A stretch of 64,000 nucleotides of DNA from Podarcis raffonei (Eukaryota; Chordata; Lepidosauria; Squamata; Lacertidae). The stretch lies in assembly GCF_027172205.1 (NCBI RefSeq), contig NC_070614.1, positions 50,904,001 through 50,968,000 of the forward strand, read 5' to 3'. The notes beneath the pieces were generated by a model that worked only from the letters and a program-made list of their open reading frames with translations, searched no databases and was not told where the DNA came from. Below, one piece after another: positions 1-11,706 of this stretch (the first letter of the stretch is position 1; each line of letters starts with the position of its first letter). The position numbers and the translations under genes are program-made.

Positions 1-63
1 ACAACTTTCCTTCCTACCAGTGGCTGGAGGGCTCCTGCACCTTGACCCTGAGGGAGGGGGCAG
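1..63 (+). CDS. ALOXE3: Gene A exon 2, 3' part
   Basis: Reads [20 protein letters not shown], the typical end of the PLAT domain (compare FPCYQWIEGY...LR in epidermal LOXs), followed by donor GTACTG. Ends in phase 1, matching exon 3. The exon starts before the window. Confidence 0.85.
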
Positions 64-3000
64 GTACTGTTCCCCTCTTTCCCTTCCCAGGGATTGGGGG
101 GTGGGTGTTCACTAAACCAAGCAGGCCCAAAGCTTTGTGGGTTTTCATTCTGCAGAAGCTGTGACTGTTGCTTTTGTCTGCGCTGGCTTGGTAATGGTAA
201 CCAGAACTATAAAGGGACCCCTGACCATTAGGTCGAGCCGTGACCGACTCTGGGGTTGCAGCACTCATCTCGCTTTATTGGCTGAGGGAACCGGCGTACA
301 GCTTCCGGGTCATGTGGCCAGCATGACTAAGCCGCTTCTGGCGAACCAGAGCAGCGCACGGAAACGCCGTTTACCTTCCCGCTGGAGTGGTACCTATTCA
401 TCTACTTGCACTTGATGTGCTTTCGAACTGCTAGGTTGGCAGGAGCAGGGACCGAGCAACGGGAGCTCACCCCGTCGTGGGGATTCGAACCGCCGACCTT
501 CTGATCGGCAAGTCCTAGGCTCTGTGGTTTAACCCACAGCGCCACTCGCGTCCCAACCAGAACTATAGCTAGCAGGCAAATAAGGGGCTCGATCCGGGAT
601 GGGAGACTATGTCAATTTTGCTCGGTTTCTCATTTTTCCAGGCTTAAGCTCAGCCCCTCCACATTTCCACACCAGTTTGCAAGTTTGATCAAAAACGCAA
701 GACCTCATGAAAACTCACGTTAATGTGAAATACTCCCTCTTTGCATATGGTTTGGCCTCGTACAGACATTTCCGCAACGCTGTTTTCTCCGACACGTGCA
801 TTTTCGGACACATTGCTTGACTGCATTGCAAAAGCTCAGAGAAGTACAAATTTCAAAGGGCAGCTGTGCATCAGTTTGTACTTAGGAAAGGGCAAATCAC
901 AAAAAAAACTGCCTTTATGTGCAAATGGGAATGAATTTCTTCCCAGGCTTGAGACATCTTGGTCTCTCTTGCTTTCTCTTGTGCACAAACACACGTTCAT
1001 AGAATAGTCATGGATTCAACCATGGAAACTCTGTAATTGGAATGGTTATATCTGGGCATGTGGAGAGGGCACATCATTCAGGAGTAACTACAGCATGTAG
1101 GGACGCTGGTGGCGCTGTGGGTTAAACCACAGAGCCTAGGACTTGCCGATCAGAAGGTCGGCGGGTCAAATCCCCGCGACGGGGTGAGCTCCCATTGCTC
1201 GGTCCCTGCTCCTGCCAACCTAGCAGTTCGAAAGCATGTCAAAGGGCAAGTAGATAAATAGGTACCACTCCGGCGGGAAGGTAAACGGCGTTTCCGTGCG
1301 CTGCTCTGGTTCGCCAGAAGCGGCGTAGTCATGCTGGCCACATGACCTGGAAGCTGTACGCCGGCTCCCTCGTCCAGTAAAGCATGATGAGCGCCGCAAC
1401 CCCAGAGTCGTCCGCGACTGGACCTAATGGTCAGGGGTCCCTTTACCTTTACATTTACAGCATGTTAGCAGCAGGGCTTTGCTAGGAAAGAGTATGGCTC
1501 ATAGGCATCTCCCCCCCCCTCTCGTTTAGCTCGTTAGATTAATTACCATTTACCTGGTCTCCTTTTCTCTCTCTCCCTATCTCTGTCCCTCCAGCCAAAA
1601 CGGTAAGTGATGACAAAGGAAACCCCCAACTCGTGGAGCATCGCAAGGAAGAGCTAAAGAAACGGCAGGAATCCTATGGGTCAGTAAATCACATCCCTTT
1701 AGGCTGAGGTGGGGGCAGGGAACCTCTGGCCCTCGGGAAACGCACACGGCCCTCCAATCCCTCTCTTTATGGCTCCTAGAACTCTCTCTACAAGCCATGA
1801 CCTCTCTCCTACGTTGCATCCCTTACTGGCCCTGGAGTTCACCTTCCTTGAGAGCTTTTCCTTGGCAGGATTTATTGAGTCCATGATTGTTGTTTTTTAA
1901 TCTACTGGATTCTCCACAGAAATGGTAATTGTTCCATAAATAAGAAGGGATGGCATTTTGAGGCGGTGTCGCGTGAGCGCCGCGGAAAGCTTGCACATGT
2001 GAACAAGACCAAGTCCACAATGAATTGCCACGCGGACTTGGAATCATACCATTAGCTCAGCAGGGCTAAAAGGCCATCGCAATATCCTGTGGCAATGAGT
2101 TCCATAGCTGACTTCTTCTTTTTTTTAATGCTTTTTATTGAATTTTTCACAAACATAAATGAAACTTAATCTTTTACAGTCATCATTTTATGTCATCTTA
2201 TTTACACTGCGTAAATGCACGCCCAGACTTCCTTCCTTCCCTGCTTCGGTTTTCTTAATATATATCTTCTCTTGCAGATTCCTATTTACCTTCTATACAC
2301 ATCACAGGATTTATGTTAACCCTGCTACAGTTTTCAGACTTCTACAGTTAATTCTTATGTATGCAACAAATTTACCCCACTCTTCTTCAAACTTTGTCCC
2401 TTTTTGGTCTCGAATTTTATAAGTCATTTTAGCTAATTCTGTATACTCAAAAAATTTCGTCTGCCACTCCATTACCGTTGGGGTCTCTTGTAATTTCCAC
2501 TTTTGAGCCACGAGGATCCTACCATAGCTGACTTCTGAGTTGATCAAAGATGGACTTCCTTCTGGGTGACCCCTCTCCCCGGGCTGTTCTTTGTTTGCTG
2601 CAGCTGGAAGGAGTACGCCCCAGGTTGGCCGAGGTGCGTCGATGCGAAAAGCACCGATGATCTGGATTCCAATTCGAAGTACTTGTTCACCAAGTCCTCT
2701 GTCTTTGCCATGCGCACCGTCAAATCGTGAGTTGCTTTGGCTGTGGGGCTTGTTGGATCGGGAGCAGGGGGTGGGATCCACAGCTCAATTTTATCATAAT
2801 TTGGGGGAGAGAGAGAAAGAGAGAGAGAGAGGGCTGTGATTTCACTCTCAAATTTGTCAGAAGCTGAAAATGAAATTAAGATGGCGGACCGAAACATCAC
2901 TTTCGGTGTGGCTTCGTCCATTTTTTGGCACAGGTTCAGACACCTCTCAAGATATTGTCTCCAAACTCAGCACGATAATTTCCAAGGTGGGGTGGTGTTC

Positions 3001-6000
3001 CTTGTCAATGTTTTCGATGCTGGCTGCCATTTTGATTCAAGATGGCGGACAGAACCTTGACTTTGGCATGGCATCCCCCACTTTTTGCCCTGGTTCAGCG
3101 GCCTATCGAGATATACCCACCAAACGTGGCATGAGGGTTCTCAGGGCAGTTGTGGACATTTAGCTGCCGTGCGCCCTTTGGCGGAATAAACCGTGACGTT
3201 GACCTAACTTCACCCGATTTTAGGCATGGCTGGTCCAAATTCACAAATTACGCTACCCATTTAAAAATACCAATATTCCTTGTTTTCTAAAGATCCGCGG
3301 GCAGTGCCAGGTGCTCCCCACTAGTTAAAAAAAACTAAAGTAAGAAAAAAATGGGGACCAGAAACCGATTTGTAGCACAGATACAGTGGTACCTTGGTTC
3401 TCAAAATTAATCCGTTCCAGAAGTCCATTCCAAAACCAAAGCATTCCAAAACCAAGGCGTGCTTTTATAATGAATGATTTTAGAGTGTTGTTTGTGTTGT
3501 ACTTTGGTATTGTTTTATTGTTGTTAGCCGCCCTGAGCCCAGCTTCGGCTGGGGAGGGCGGGATATAAATAAAATTTATTATTATTATTATTATTATTAC
3601 AAAGTAACGCAAAACGGATTAATCCGTTCCAGACTTTTAAAAACAACCCCATAAACAGGAATTTAACATGAATTTTATTATCTAATGAGACCACTGATCC
3701 ATAAAATGAAAGCAATAATCAATGTACTGTACTATAAAATAAATGAGACAGTTTTATTTATTTTTTCTTACCTGCACTGATGATAGTCATTGTTTGGATG
3801 GGGGGGCTTTTATCCATTTCCACAGCCGCACAATCAATCAATCAATCAATCAATCAGTAGCTGAACTGGGTTCCACACAGTCACAAGAACAAGTGAACCG
3901 AAAAAGCCACAAAAACAAAAACGCAAAATAAATAGCAATCACAAAAGCGCCAAACTTAATCCGTTCCGGAAGTCCGTTTGACTTCCGAAATGTTCGAAAA
4001 CCAAAGCGCAGCTTCTGATTGGTGCAGGCGCCCCAGAAACAATAGAGTGGTACCTCAGGTTACATACGCTTCAGGTTACAGACTCCGCTAACCCAGAAAT
4101 AGTGCTTCAGGTTAAGAACTTTGCTTCAGGATGAGAACAGAAATCGTGCAGCGGCGGCGCATTGGCAGCAGGAGGCCCCATTAGCTAAAGTGGTGCTTCA
4201 GGTTAAGAACAGTTTCAGGTTAAGTACGGACCTCCGGAACGAATTAAGTACTTAACCCGAGGTACCACTGTAGCTGACAACCACATCGGACGTTCAACTT
4301 CTGAAAACCTTTCGAAAACTGGAACACTTACTTCCGGGTTTTCGGTATTTGGGAACCAAGGCGTTTGAGAACCAAGGAGCCACTGTACTGCTGTTTGAGC
4401 TGAGGCCCATTGTGTGCTTTGATCATGCCAAGGCCTCTGAGCTGGTATGGAGTTGGCAGCCGCCTTCCGACCGCCTCACCCCATCCCAAGCAAACAGGTG
4501 AACCATCCTGTTCCCCAGGAGCGCCACATTTCACAATCCCAGGGCACCTCCGCTTTTTTCAACCCACACTGCCCAGGCAGCCCTGCCTGAGAGCAGCGAT
4601 GCCATCAGCGCCTCTTGCCTAACCTGTCCATCTGGGTCTGAGAGGTTTGGAAATGGAGACTTGGCTGAGCCACCTGCAGTTTTCCTCCCACCTTTCAGGA
4701 AAGTTTCAGGGTTCACAGCGGCAAAACACCAAGAGGAATTCCTGCCCCCGTTCTCTGTGCCTCCTCTCTCCTCATCGTTTCCAACACTCTGGGCAGTGAG
4801 TTTGAGAGACCGGGCTGCTTTGAGGAGAGAAACACGATGCAGATGTGTAGTTTTAGACACCACAGACTTAAAGACCTGGTGGTGGTGTAGTGGTTAGAGC
4901 GCTGGCCTAGGACCTGGGGAGAGTAAGGTAAAAGGACCCCTGACCATTAGGTCCAGTCGTGGCCGACTCTGGGGTTGCGGCGCTCATCTCGCTTTATTGG
5001 CCAAGGGAGCCGGCGTACAGCTTCCGGGTCATGTGGCCAGCATGACTAAGCCGCTTCTGGCGAACGAGAGCAGCGCACGGAAACGCCGTTTACCTTCCCG
5101 CTGGAGTGGTACCTATTTATCTACTTGCACTTTGACATGCTTTCGAACTGCTAGGTGGGCAGGAGCAGGGACCGAGCAACGGGAGCTCACCCCGTCGCAG
5201 GGATTTGAACCGCCGACCTTCTGATTGGCAAGTCCTAGGCTCTGTGGTTTTTTTTTTTGTCTTTTTTTTATTAAATATTTATTGGTATTTTCAACAAACA
5301 TATAACAATCAAAAACAAAAAATAAACAAAATAAAAACCACACAAAAATACATAAAATTCAAGACTTAACAGAAAAAAAGAAAAAACACATAAAATTTCA
5401 GATACTTATTTTCCTTAACCTTATTTCTCAGACCTCCTCACACCTCCCCTTCTTGTATTCTAATTTAAATTGTCAATTCAGCAAGTCCTTAACTTATTTC
5501 TTCACCTTAGCTTGAACATTTGTTCTAACATACTATTATTTTACTTTACTTCTTTTTTCCATTTCCTCAATTTATTTTTAGCAGCCTTATTTTCATTTAA
5601 TTTAAAAAAACCAATTTTACCTTATCAAAATTACACATCAATACTTATACCTCATTAATTATTCTTAAACCTTTTTCCTAAAGTCGACCAAAATTTCCCT
5701 TCCACGATTTTCCCAATTTCCATACAACTAACAAAATATAAAAAAAACAAAGCAGATTATACTTATGTACCCTTTGGATTCCCAACCTCCACCCACCCTT
5801 TTCCCGGTTCCAGTCCCCAACCAATATCCATCAGTCTTTATGTTATTTATTTAGCCTGGAGATCTCACGTCCGAGGCCCTTATATCTCTCTCAGTTCCTT
5901 TCTGCCGGTCTCTTTGATAGTCCTTGATGTTAAACCCCAAGTCTCGGAGAGGCTCCGGCCCAACAGGATCCATGTTGCTTCCAGCCAGTCCTCCATACTT

Positions 6001-9000
6001 AAAAGCAAAGCCTATGGGGTACTCCAACTCTTGTTTCAAATTTCTTTCAAATCCACATGTCCCCAAAGCTCCAACTTTCACCTTCAACAAATTTGTAATC
6101 CTCAGGTCTTCAGATCTCCTCCAAAGGGGATCTCTCCATTTTTCAGACTCCCATTCAGACCAGGCTTTCCGCATCCAATTTTTATTGTCCTTTTTTATCA
6201 TCATGTCAGGCCTCATATTGCAACTCTCCTTTGACTCCTGCAAACTTCCAGCTCCTCCTTCATTTTCTTCAAAAACAACATATTGCTCCATCGTATCTAC
6301 ACTTTCAGTTTCATTTATTTGTTCAGTTGAATGGGCTTCCTGTTTCAGGTCCTTATCAGGCTCAAAACTGTTGTTTACTGTCCAGTGTAGTACTGAAACC
6401 TCTGTAGACAAAGCATTGTATTCATCTTGTAACTTTCCCAGGAGAACAAATGCTCTGTCCAATTCTGCTTGAATTTTACATGCTCCAGCCATTTTTGTGA
6501 TGTAGTGTCCCTATTACCCCTCTAGGGGGATTTTAGTTCCTTAATATTCCTTTCAGCTCAAAACCAAAAGTCCAGTTATTTTGTATCAGCCATCCTTATT
6601 TTCAACAAATTATACCGAATAAACCAGCAAAAACAGCAGAAACAATGTTCTCTTTTTCCAGCTGACAACTAGCTGACTGACAGCTAACTTGACAGCTGTC
6701 AAACTCTTCAATACAACAGGCTTTCTCATAGGACGTTCCCGGGTCTAGGGGGGGGGGTGAAATTTCAGCTCCCAAAATTCTTTTTATCCTCCAGTAAATC
6801 TTCTTATAATGTCAAAACCGTGAAGTCAAGATCTTTTATTAAAAAGCAAGAAACAGATTCTCTCGACCTTAGCTGCCCAGTCCTTTGCTTTAAATTGTTT
6901 ACAAAGAGGGGGGGGTGGACTTCCTTTTTAGCCCCTTCCCGCTCGTTCCAGATCCAAAATAAAATTTTTTTTTAAGGTTCCAATCTCCGTATTACTCACG
7001 GGTTGATGTTTTAAAGTCCAATCGATCCAAAGAAGAAGTTGGCGCTCTCTGTCAATGGCTTGCGGCTTCACTCCGTAGACGAGGGAGTACTCTCAGCACC
7101 ACGCCTCACCCTGCCTCCGTTCCGAAGCCTTTAAAAAGGCTCCGTCGCGGATTGGGGGGGCGCAAATGGTGCCCGCCGAGTCTCTGTGTTCACAGGCATC
7201 CACGCCTGTGATTTTAAGGGTCTCCGCTTCGCCGCAGCGGCCAGACCCAGACGCTACGGAGCCGATTCCCTCCGGAGCTCGGAGGGAATCCGCCATTAAA
7301 CAATGGCGCCAACCCGGAAGTCCCGTCCTAGGCTCTGTGGTTTAACCCACAGCGCCACCCGCGTCCTAGGACCTGTGGAGAGACCAGGGTTCAAATCCCC
7401 ACTTGGCCGTGAATAATAATAATAATTTATTATTTGTACCCCGCCCATCTGGCTGGGTTTCCCCAGCCACTCTGGGCGGCTTCCAACAAAGATTAAAAAT
7501 ACATTAAAATGTCACACATTAAAAACTTCCCTGAACAGGGCTGCCTTCAGATGTCTTCTAAATGTCAGATAGTTGTTTATCTCTTTGACATCTGGTGGGA
7601 GGGCGTTCCACAGGGCGGGTGCCACCACCGAGAAGGCCCTCTGCCTGGCCCCCTGTAACTTGGCTTCTCGCAGGGAGGGAACTGCCAGAAGGCCCTTGGA
7701 GCTGGACCTCAGTGTCCGGGCCGAACAATGGGGGTGGAGACGCTCCTTCAGGTCTACTGGGCCGAGGCCGAAACCATTCACTGCCTCTCAGTCTACTGGT
7801 TGAAGCCTAACCTACCTCACAGGGTTGTTGTAGAGGTTAAACGAGGAGTGGGAGGAGAACCATGGAGGAAAAATTGGGGATATTAATGCAATAGTGAAAT
7901 AAAGCCTCTAATATTCTTGGGTTCATTTTTCTTCACCACAGAAATAAGGGACAATATGATTTCTGCATTGGTGCACGAAAAAATGATGATTTTTATTAGC
8001 GAAAAATGCAGGGCTTTGGCTGATTACTGCTCTATAGACTTCTAAATGTGTTTGTGGGAGAGGGGTTAATGTTTTGCCGCTTCTGGTTTAGCTATTTATT
8101 TATTTGTGCTTTTATCCTATACAGTGGTACCTCAGGTTAAGTACTTAATTCGTTCCAGAGGTCCGTTCTTAACTGCCCACTGAGAGATGCCTATAAATAT
8201 GTCCCTTCCATTTCCACAGACATTTAATTATCCAACTTTAAGGAAAACATCGCAGAGTTTCTGACCAATCAAATGCATGCCCGCGCCCTCCTGGCTGTGT
8301 TCAGTAACGCCACCTGCTGGCGTTTCCTGGAAATTAAATAGGGCACGGCATACAAGATGTGGTTGACTCGTATAGAGAAGAGCAGGGTGCAATTGTTAGA
8401 TTTCGAAGCTGTCCCCCTCATTGATTGTGCTCCTTCCCGTCAGGGAACTCGAGATGCGGCTGAAAGGCTTCAACAACCTGTCGGAATCGTGGAAGAACCT
8501 GGATGACATTCGCAGAGTCTTCTGGTTCATGAGAACACCTGTCACAGGTGGGTGCCCTCCCTGCCCTGAGCAGACAAAAGCAGCTGGATCCGACCAATAA
8601 ATGATGTGCTTCTAATGCACCATTCTCCCTGGCCACCACTCCCGCCACTCGCTGCCTAAAGATAATTTTACTTGAGGATTTAAATATGCACAGCACTCCT
8701 TTTAAATATACAAGGTGTGACCGGAAAGTTCAGTGAGTGGTCACAGAATTCGGACAGCGAGAAATATTCGAACATACAGTGGTACGTCGGTTCTCAAACT
8801 TAATCCGTTCCGGAAGTCCATTGCAAAACCAAAGCGTTCCAAAACCAAGCCGCGCTTTCCCATAGAAAGTAACGCAAAATGGATTAATCCGTTCCAGACT
8901 TTTAAAAACAACCCCTAAAACAGCAATTGAACATGAATTTTACTATCTAACAAGGGCTTCATTCCATAAAATGAAAGCACTAAACAATGTACTGTGCTAT

Positions 9001-10761
9001 AAAATAAATAAGACAGTATTATAGATGATAAAAATTAACATTAAAAAAAAATCTTACCTGCGCTGATGATAGTCATTGTTTGGATGAGGGGCTTTTATCC
9101 ATTTCCGCAGTCACACAATCAATCAATCAGTAGCTGAACTGGGATCCACACAGTCACAAAAACAAATTAACTGAAAAAGCCTCAAAACAAAAATAACACG
9201 CACAAAATAAATAGCAAAACAAAAGCACCAAATATAAGCTCCACATATCACCTTAGAACATTGCGATCGGAAACAGAAGGCTTGAATTACAATGGGGGGG
9301 GATGCAAATTAGCAGCGCAACAAGAAACACAGGGGGATGCAAAACGGAGCAGGGTCGGCTTCCAAAAAAAAGTTCAAAAACTGGAACACCTACTTCTGGT
9401 GCTGCAGCGTTCAGGTTCCATGTTGTTCATGAACTAAGCTGTTCGAAAACCAAGGTACCAGTGTACAACCTTACAGACCTACAGAGTAGCCCCCTCTGAA
9501 ACAATGCAGCCTTCACAATGTTGGTAGAACTGTTGGAAACTTCTGGAGAAGTCCTCTATTCGTACTGCTTTCAGTTCCCTCGTCACAGCAGCTTGGATGT
9601 GTGAAATGTTAGAAAACCTGCGCCTTTTCAGTGCAGATTTCAGTTTTGGAAAAAGAAAGAGATCAGGTGAGGCCAGATTGGGAGAATATGGAGGGTGGGA
9701 CAACTCAGTAACCTCAGTAACGATTTCAGGTGGAATATGCAATCCTTCCACCATCATTCGGATGCACAAACGCTGATCCCACATCAATAAGTCACAAACT
9801 CTGTCGATACTTGCCCCCTTTCACGGAAACGCTTAAACCATGTTCAAGTTATAGCTTCATCTCCATGCACAATTGTGAGCATTTTGTGGGTTTCCGATGC
9901 CAATTGTATGTTCGAATATTTCTCGATGTCCGGTTTCTGTGACCGTTCACCGAACTTTCCGGTCACGCCTTGTACGTTGTTGTTTAGTCGTTTAGTCGTA
10001 TCCGACTCTTCGTGACCCCCTGGACCAGAGCACCCCAGGCCCTCCTGTCTTCCACTGCCTCCCACAGTTTGGTCAAACTCATGCTGGTAGTTTTGAGAAC
10101 ACTGTCCAACCGTCTCGTCCTCCGTCGTCCCCTTCTCCTTGTGCACTCCATCTTTCCCAGCATCAGGGTCTTTTCCAGGGAGTCTTCTCTTCTCATGAGG
10201 TGGCCAAAGTCTTGGAGCTGCAGCTTCAGGATCTGTCCTTCCAGTGAGCACTCAGGGCTGATTTCCTTCAGAATGGAGAGATTTGATCTTCTTGCAGTCC
10301 ATGGGACTCTGAAGAGTCTCCTCCAGCACCAGAATTCAAAAGCATCCATTCTTCGGCGATCAGCCTTCTTGATGGTCCAGCTCTCACTTCCATACGTCAC
10401 TACTGGGAAAACCAGAGCTTTAACTATACGGATCTTTGTTGGCAAGGTGATGTCTCTACCTTGTACGTACATTCCCTTAAATAAATAAAAAAGGAACAGA
10501 GCTGAGATTGCATGAAGAGTCCTAGTAGATCATGCCAAAGGCCTAGCCATGCCCTCATCCTGTACCCACAGTGGCCTCTCAGAAGTCCCCAGGCAAGTGG
10601 CGTGAGGTAATAGCCCTTTCCTGCTCTCGTTTCCCAGAAGCTGTTATGGAAAGGTAGACTGTCTCTAAAGAGGGAGGTTCTATTTAGCCATAATGACTAA
10701 TAGCCATTGGCAGGCCCCCTCCTCCCTGAATTGTCTAATCCTTTAAAGCTGTCTAACCTGC

Positions 10762-10797
<36 letters not shown>

Positions 10798-11656
10798 ATT
10801 TTATTTATACCTCGCCCTCCCCGGCCAGACCTGGGCTCAGGGCAGCTAACAGAGCAAAATGACAGTAAAAACATAATAGGGGGGGGGACCCCAATTTAAA
10901 ATACAGGTTAAAATGCAATTTAAAATGCAGCCTCATTTTAAAAGTAGCCCATAGATCAAAACCATAAGGGGAGGTTTTGAGATTGGGTCCAAACCAAATG
11001 CCAGGCGGAACAGCTCTGTCTTGCAGGCCCTGCGGAAAGATGTCAAATCCCGCAGGGCCCTGGTCTCTTGGGACAGAGCGTTTCACCAAGTTGGGGCCAG
11101 TGCTGAAAAGGCCCTGGCCCTAGTTGAGACCAATCTAACCACCTTGCGACCTGGGACCTCCAAGGTGTTGTCATTTGGGGACCTTAAGGTCCTCCGCGGG
11201 GCATACCAGGTCAGATTTTTAAAAATTACGTTAAGCAGTATACAAATTAAATAATCAATAATCAATACTTTTTACTCTGCCTCAGAGTACGTCACAGAGC
11301 ACTGGATGGACGATGACTTCTTTGGCTACCAGTATCTGAACGGTGTGAATCCGGTCGTGATCAAGAAATGCCCCGCGATCCCTGATAACTTTCCAGTGAC
11401 CCCAGAGATGGTGGCTGGGAGCCTGGGGAAATCGACCAGCCTCCAGGAGGAGCTGAAGGTAAACACTCGTGTTTGATCATCGCAAGAGACCACCTGCCCC
11501 CTGCAAAACGGTGGATGGAACTTTGGATCTGGAAGAGCTGTGTTCAAGTCCTGCCTCGTTGCTTTGCGGCCTTGAGCAAGCTTCTCAGGTTTGGTTTTCC
11601 CTGGTGTAAGACCGAAATAACAGTGACCTCAGCAAGATAGCTCATTTGGTAGAGGA

Positions 11657-11706
<50 letters not shown>

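Larger units (their letters stand above)
3384..4385. mobile_element. Tigger-like non-autonomous DNA transposon, family A
   Basis: TA-flanked, with inverted ends CAGTGGTACCTTGGTTCTC and its complement. Contains a nested L2 tail (about 3467-3600) and a nested family B element (4045-4270). No transposase seen. Confidence 0.7.
4877..7880 (+). mobile_element. tRNA-type SINE split by nested insertions
   Basis: Pieces of one SINE: GTGGTGTAGTGGTTAGAG head (4877-4924), box B part (7367-7411) and the CCTAACCTACCTCACAGGG body (from about 7807). The Sauria SINE with its L1-derived insert and an L2 fragment lie between the pieces. The same SINE family recurs at 53408. Confidence 0.65.

Noticed and set aside
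137-415. ORFs such as [14 protein letters not shown] found many times
   Set aside because: Chance reading frames through Sauria SINEs, repeated at every copy.
2311-2781. 156-codon minus-strand ORF
   Set aside because: Fusion of an L1 ORF2 remnant with antisense of lipoxygenase exon 4; not a gene.
3743-3931. Possible short gene around the AATC run
   Set aside because: Inside a Tigger-like transposon copy and present at the matching place in the copy at 8777.
5851-6492. 213-codon minus-strand ORF as a host gene
   Set aside because: It lies wholly within a TSD-flanked L1-derived insertion.
10012-10488. 158-codon plus-strand ORF
   Set aside because: Antisense of a Bov-B reverse transcriptase fragment; similar shadows at 31352 and 54769 have the same cause.
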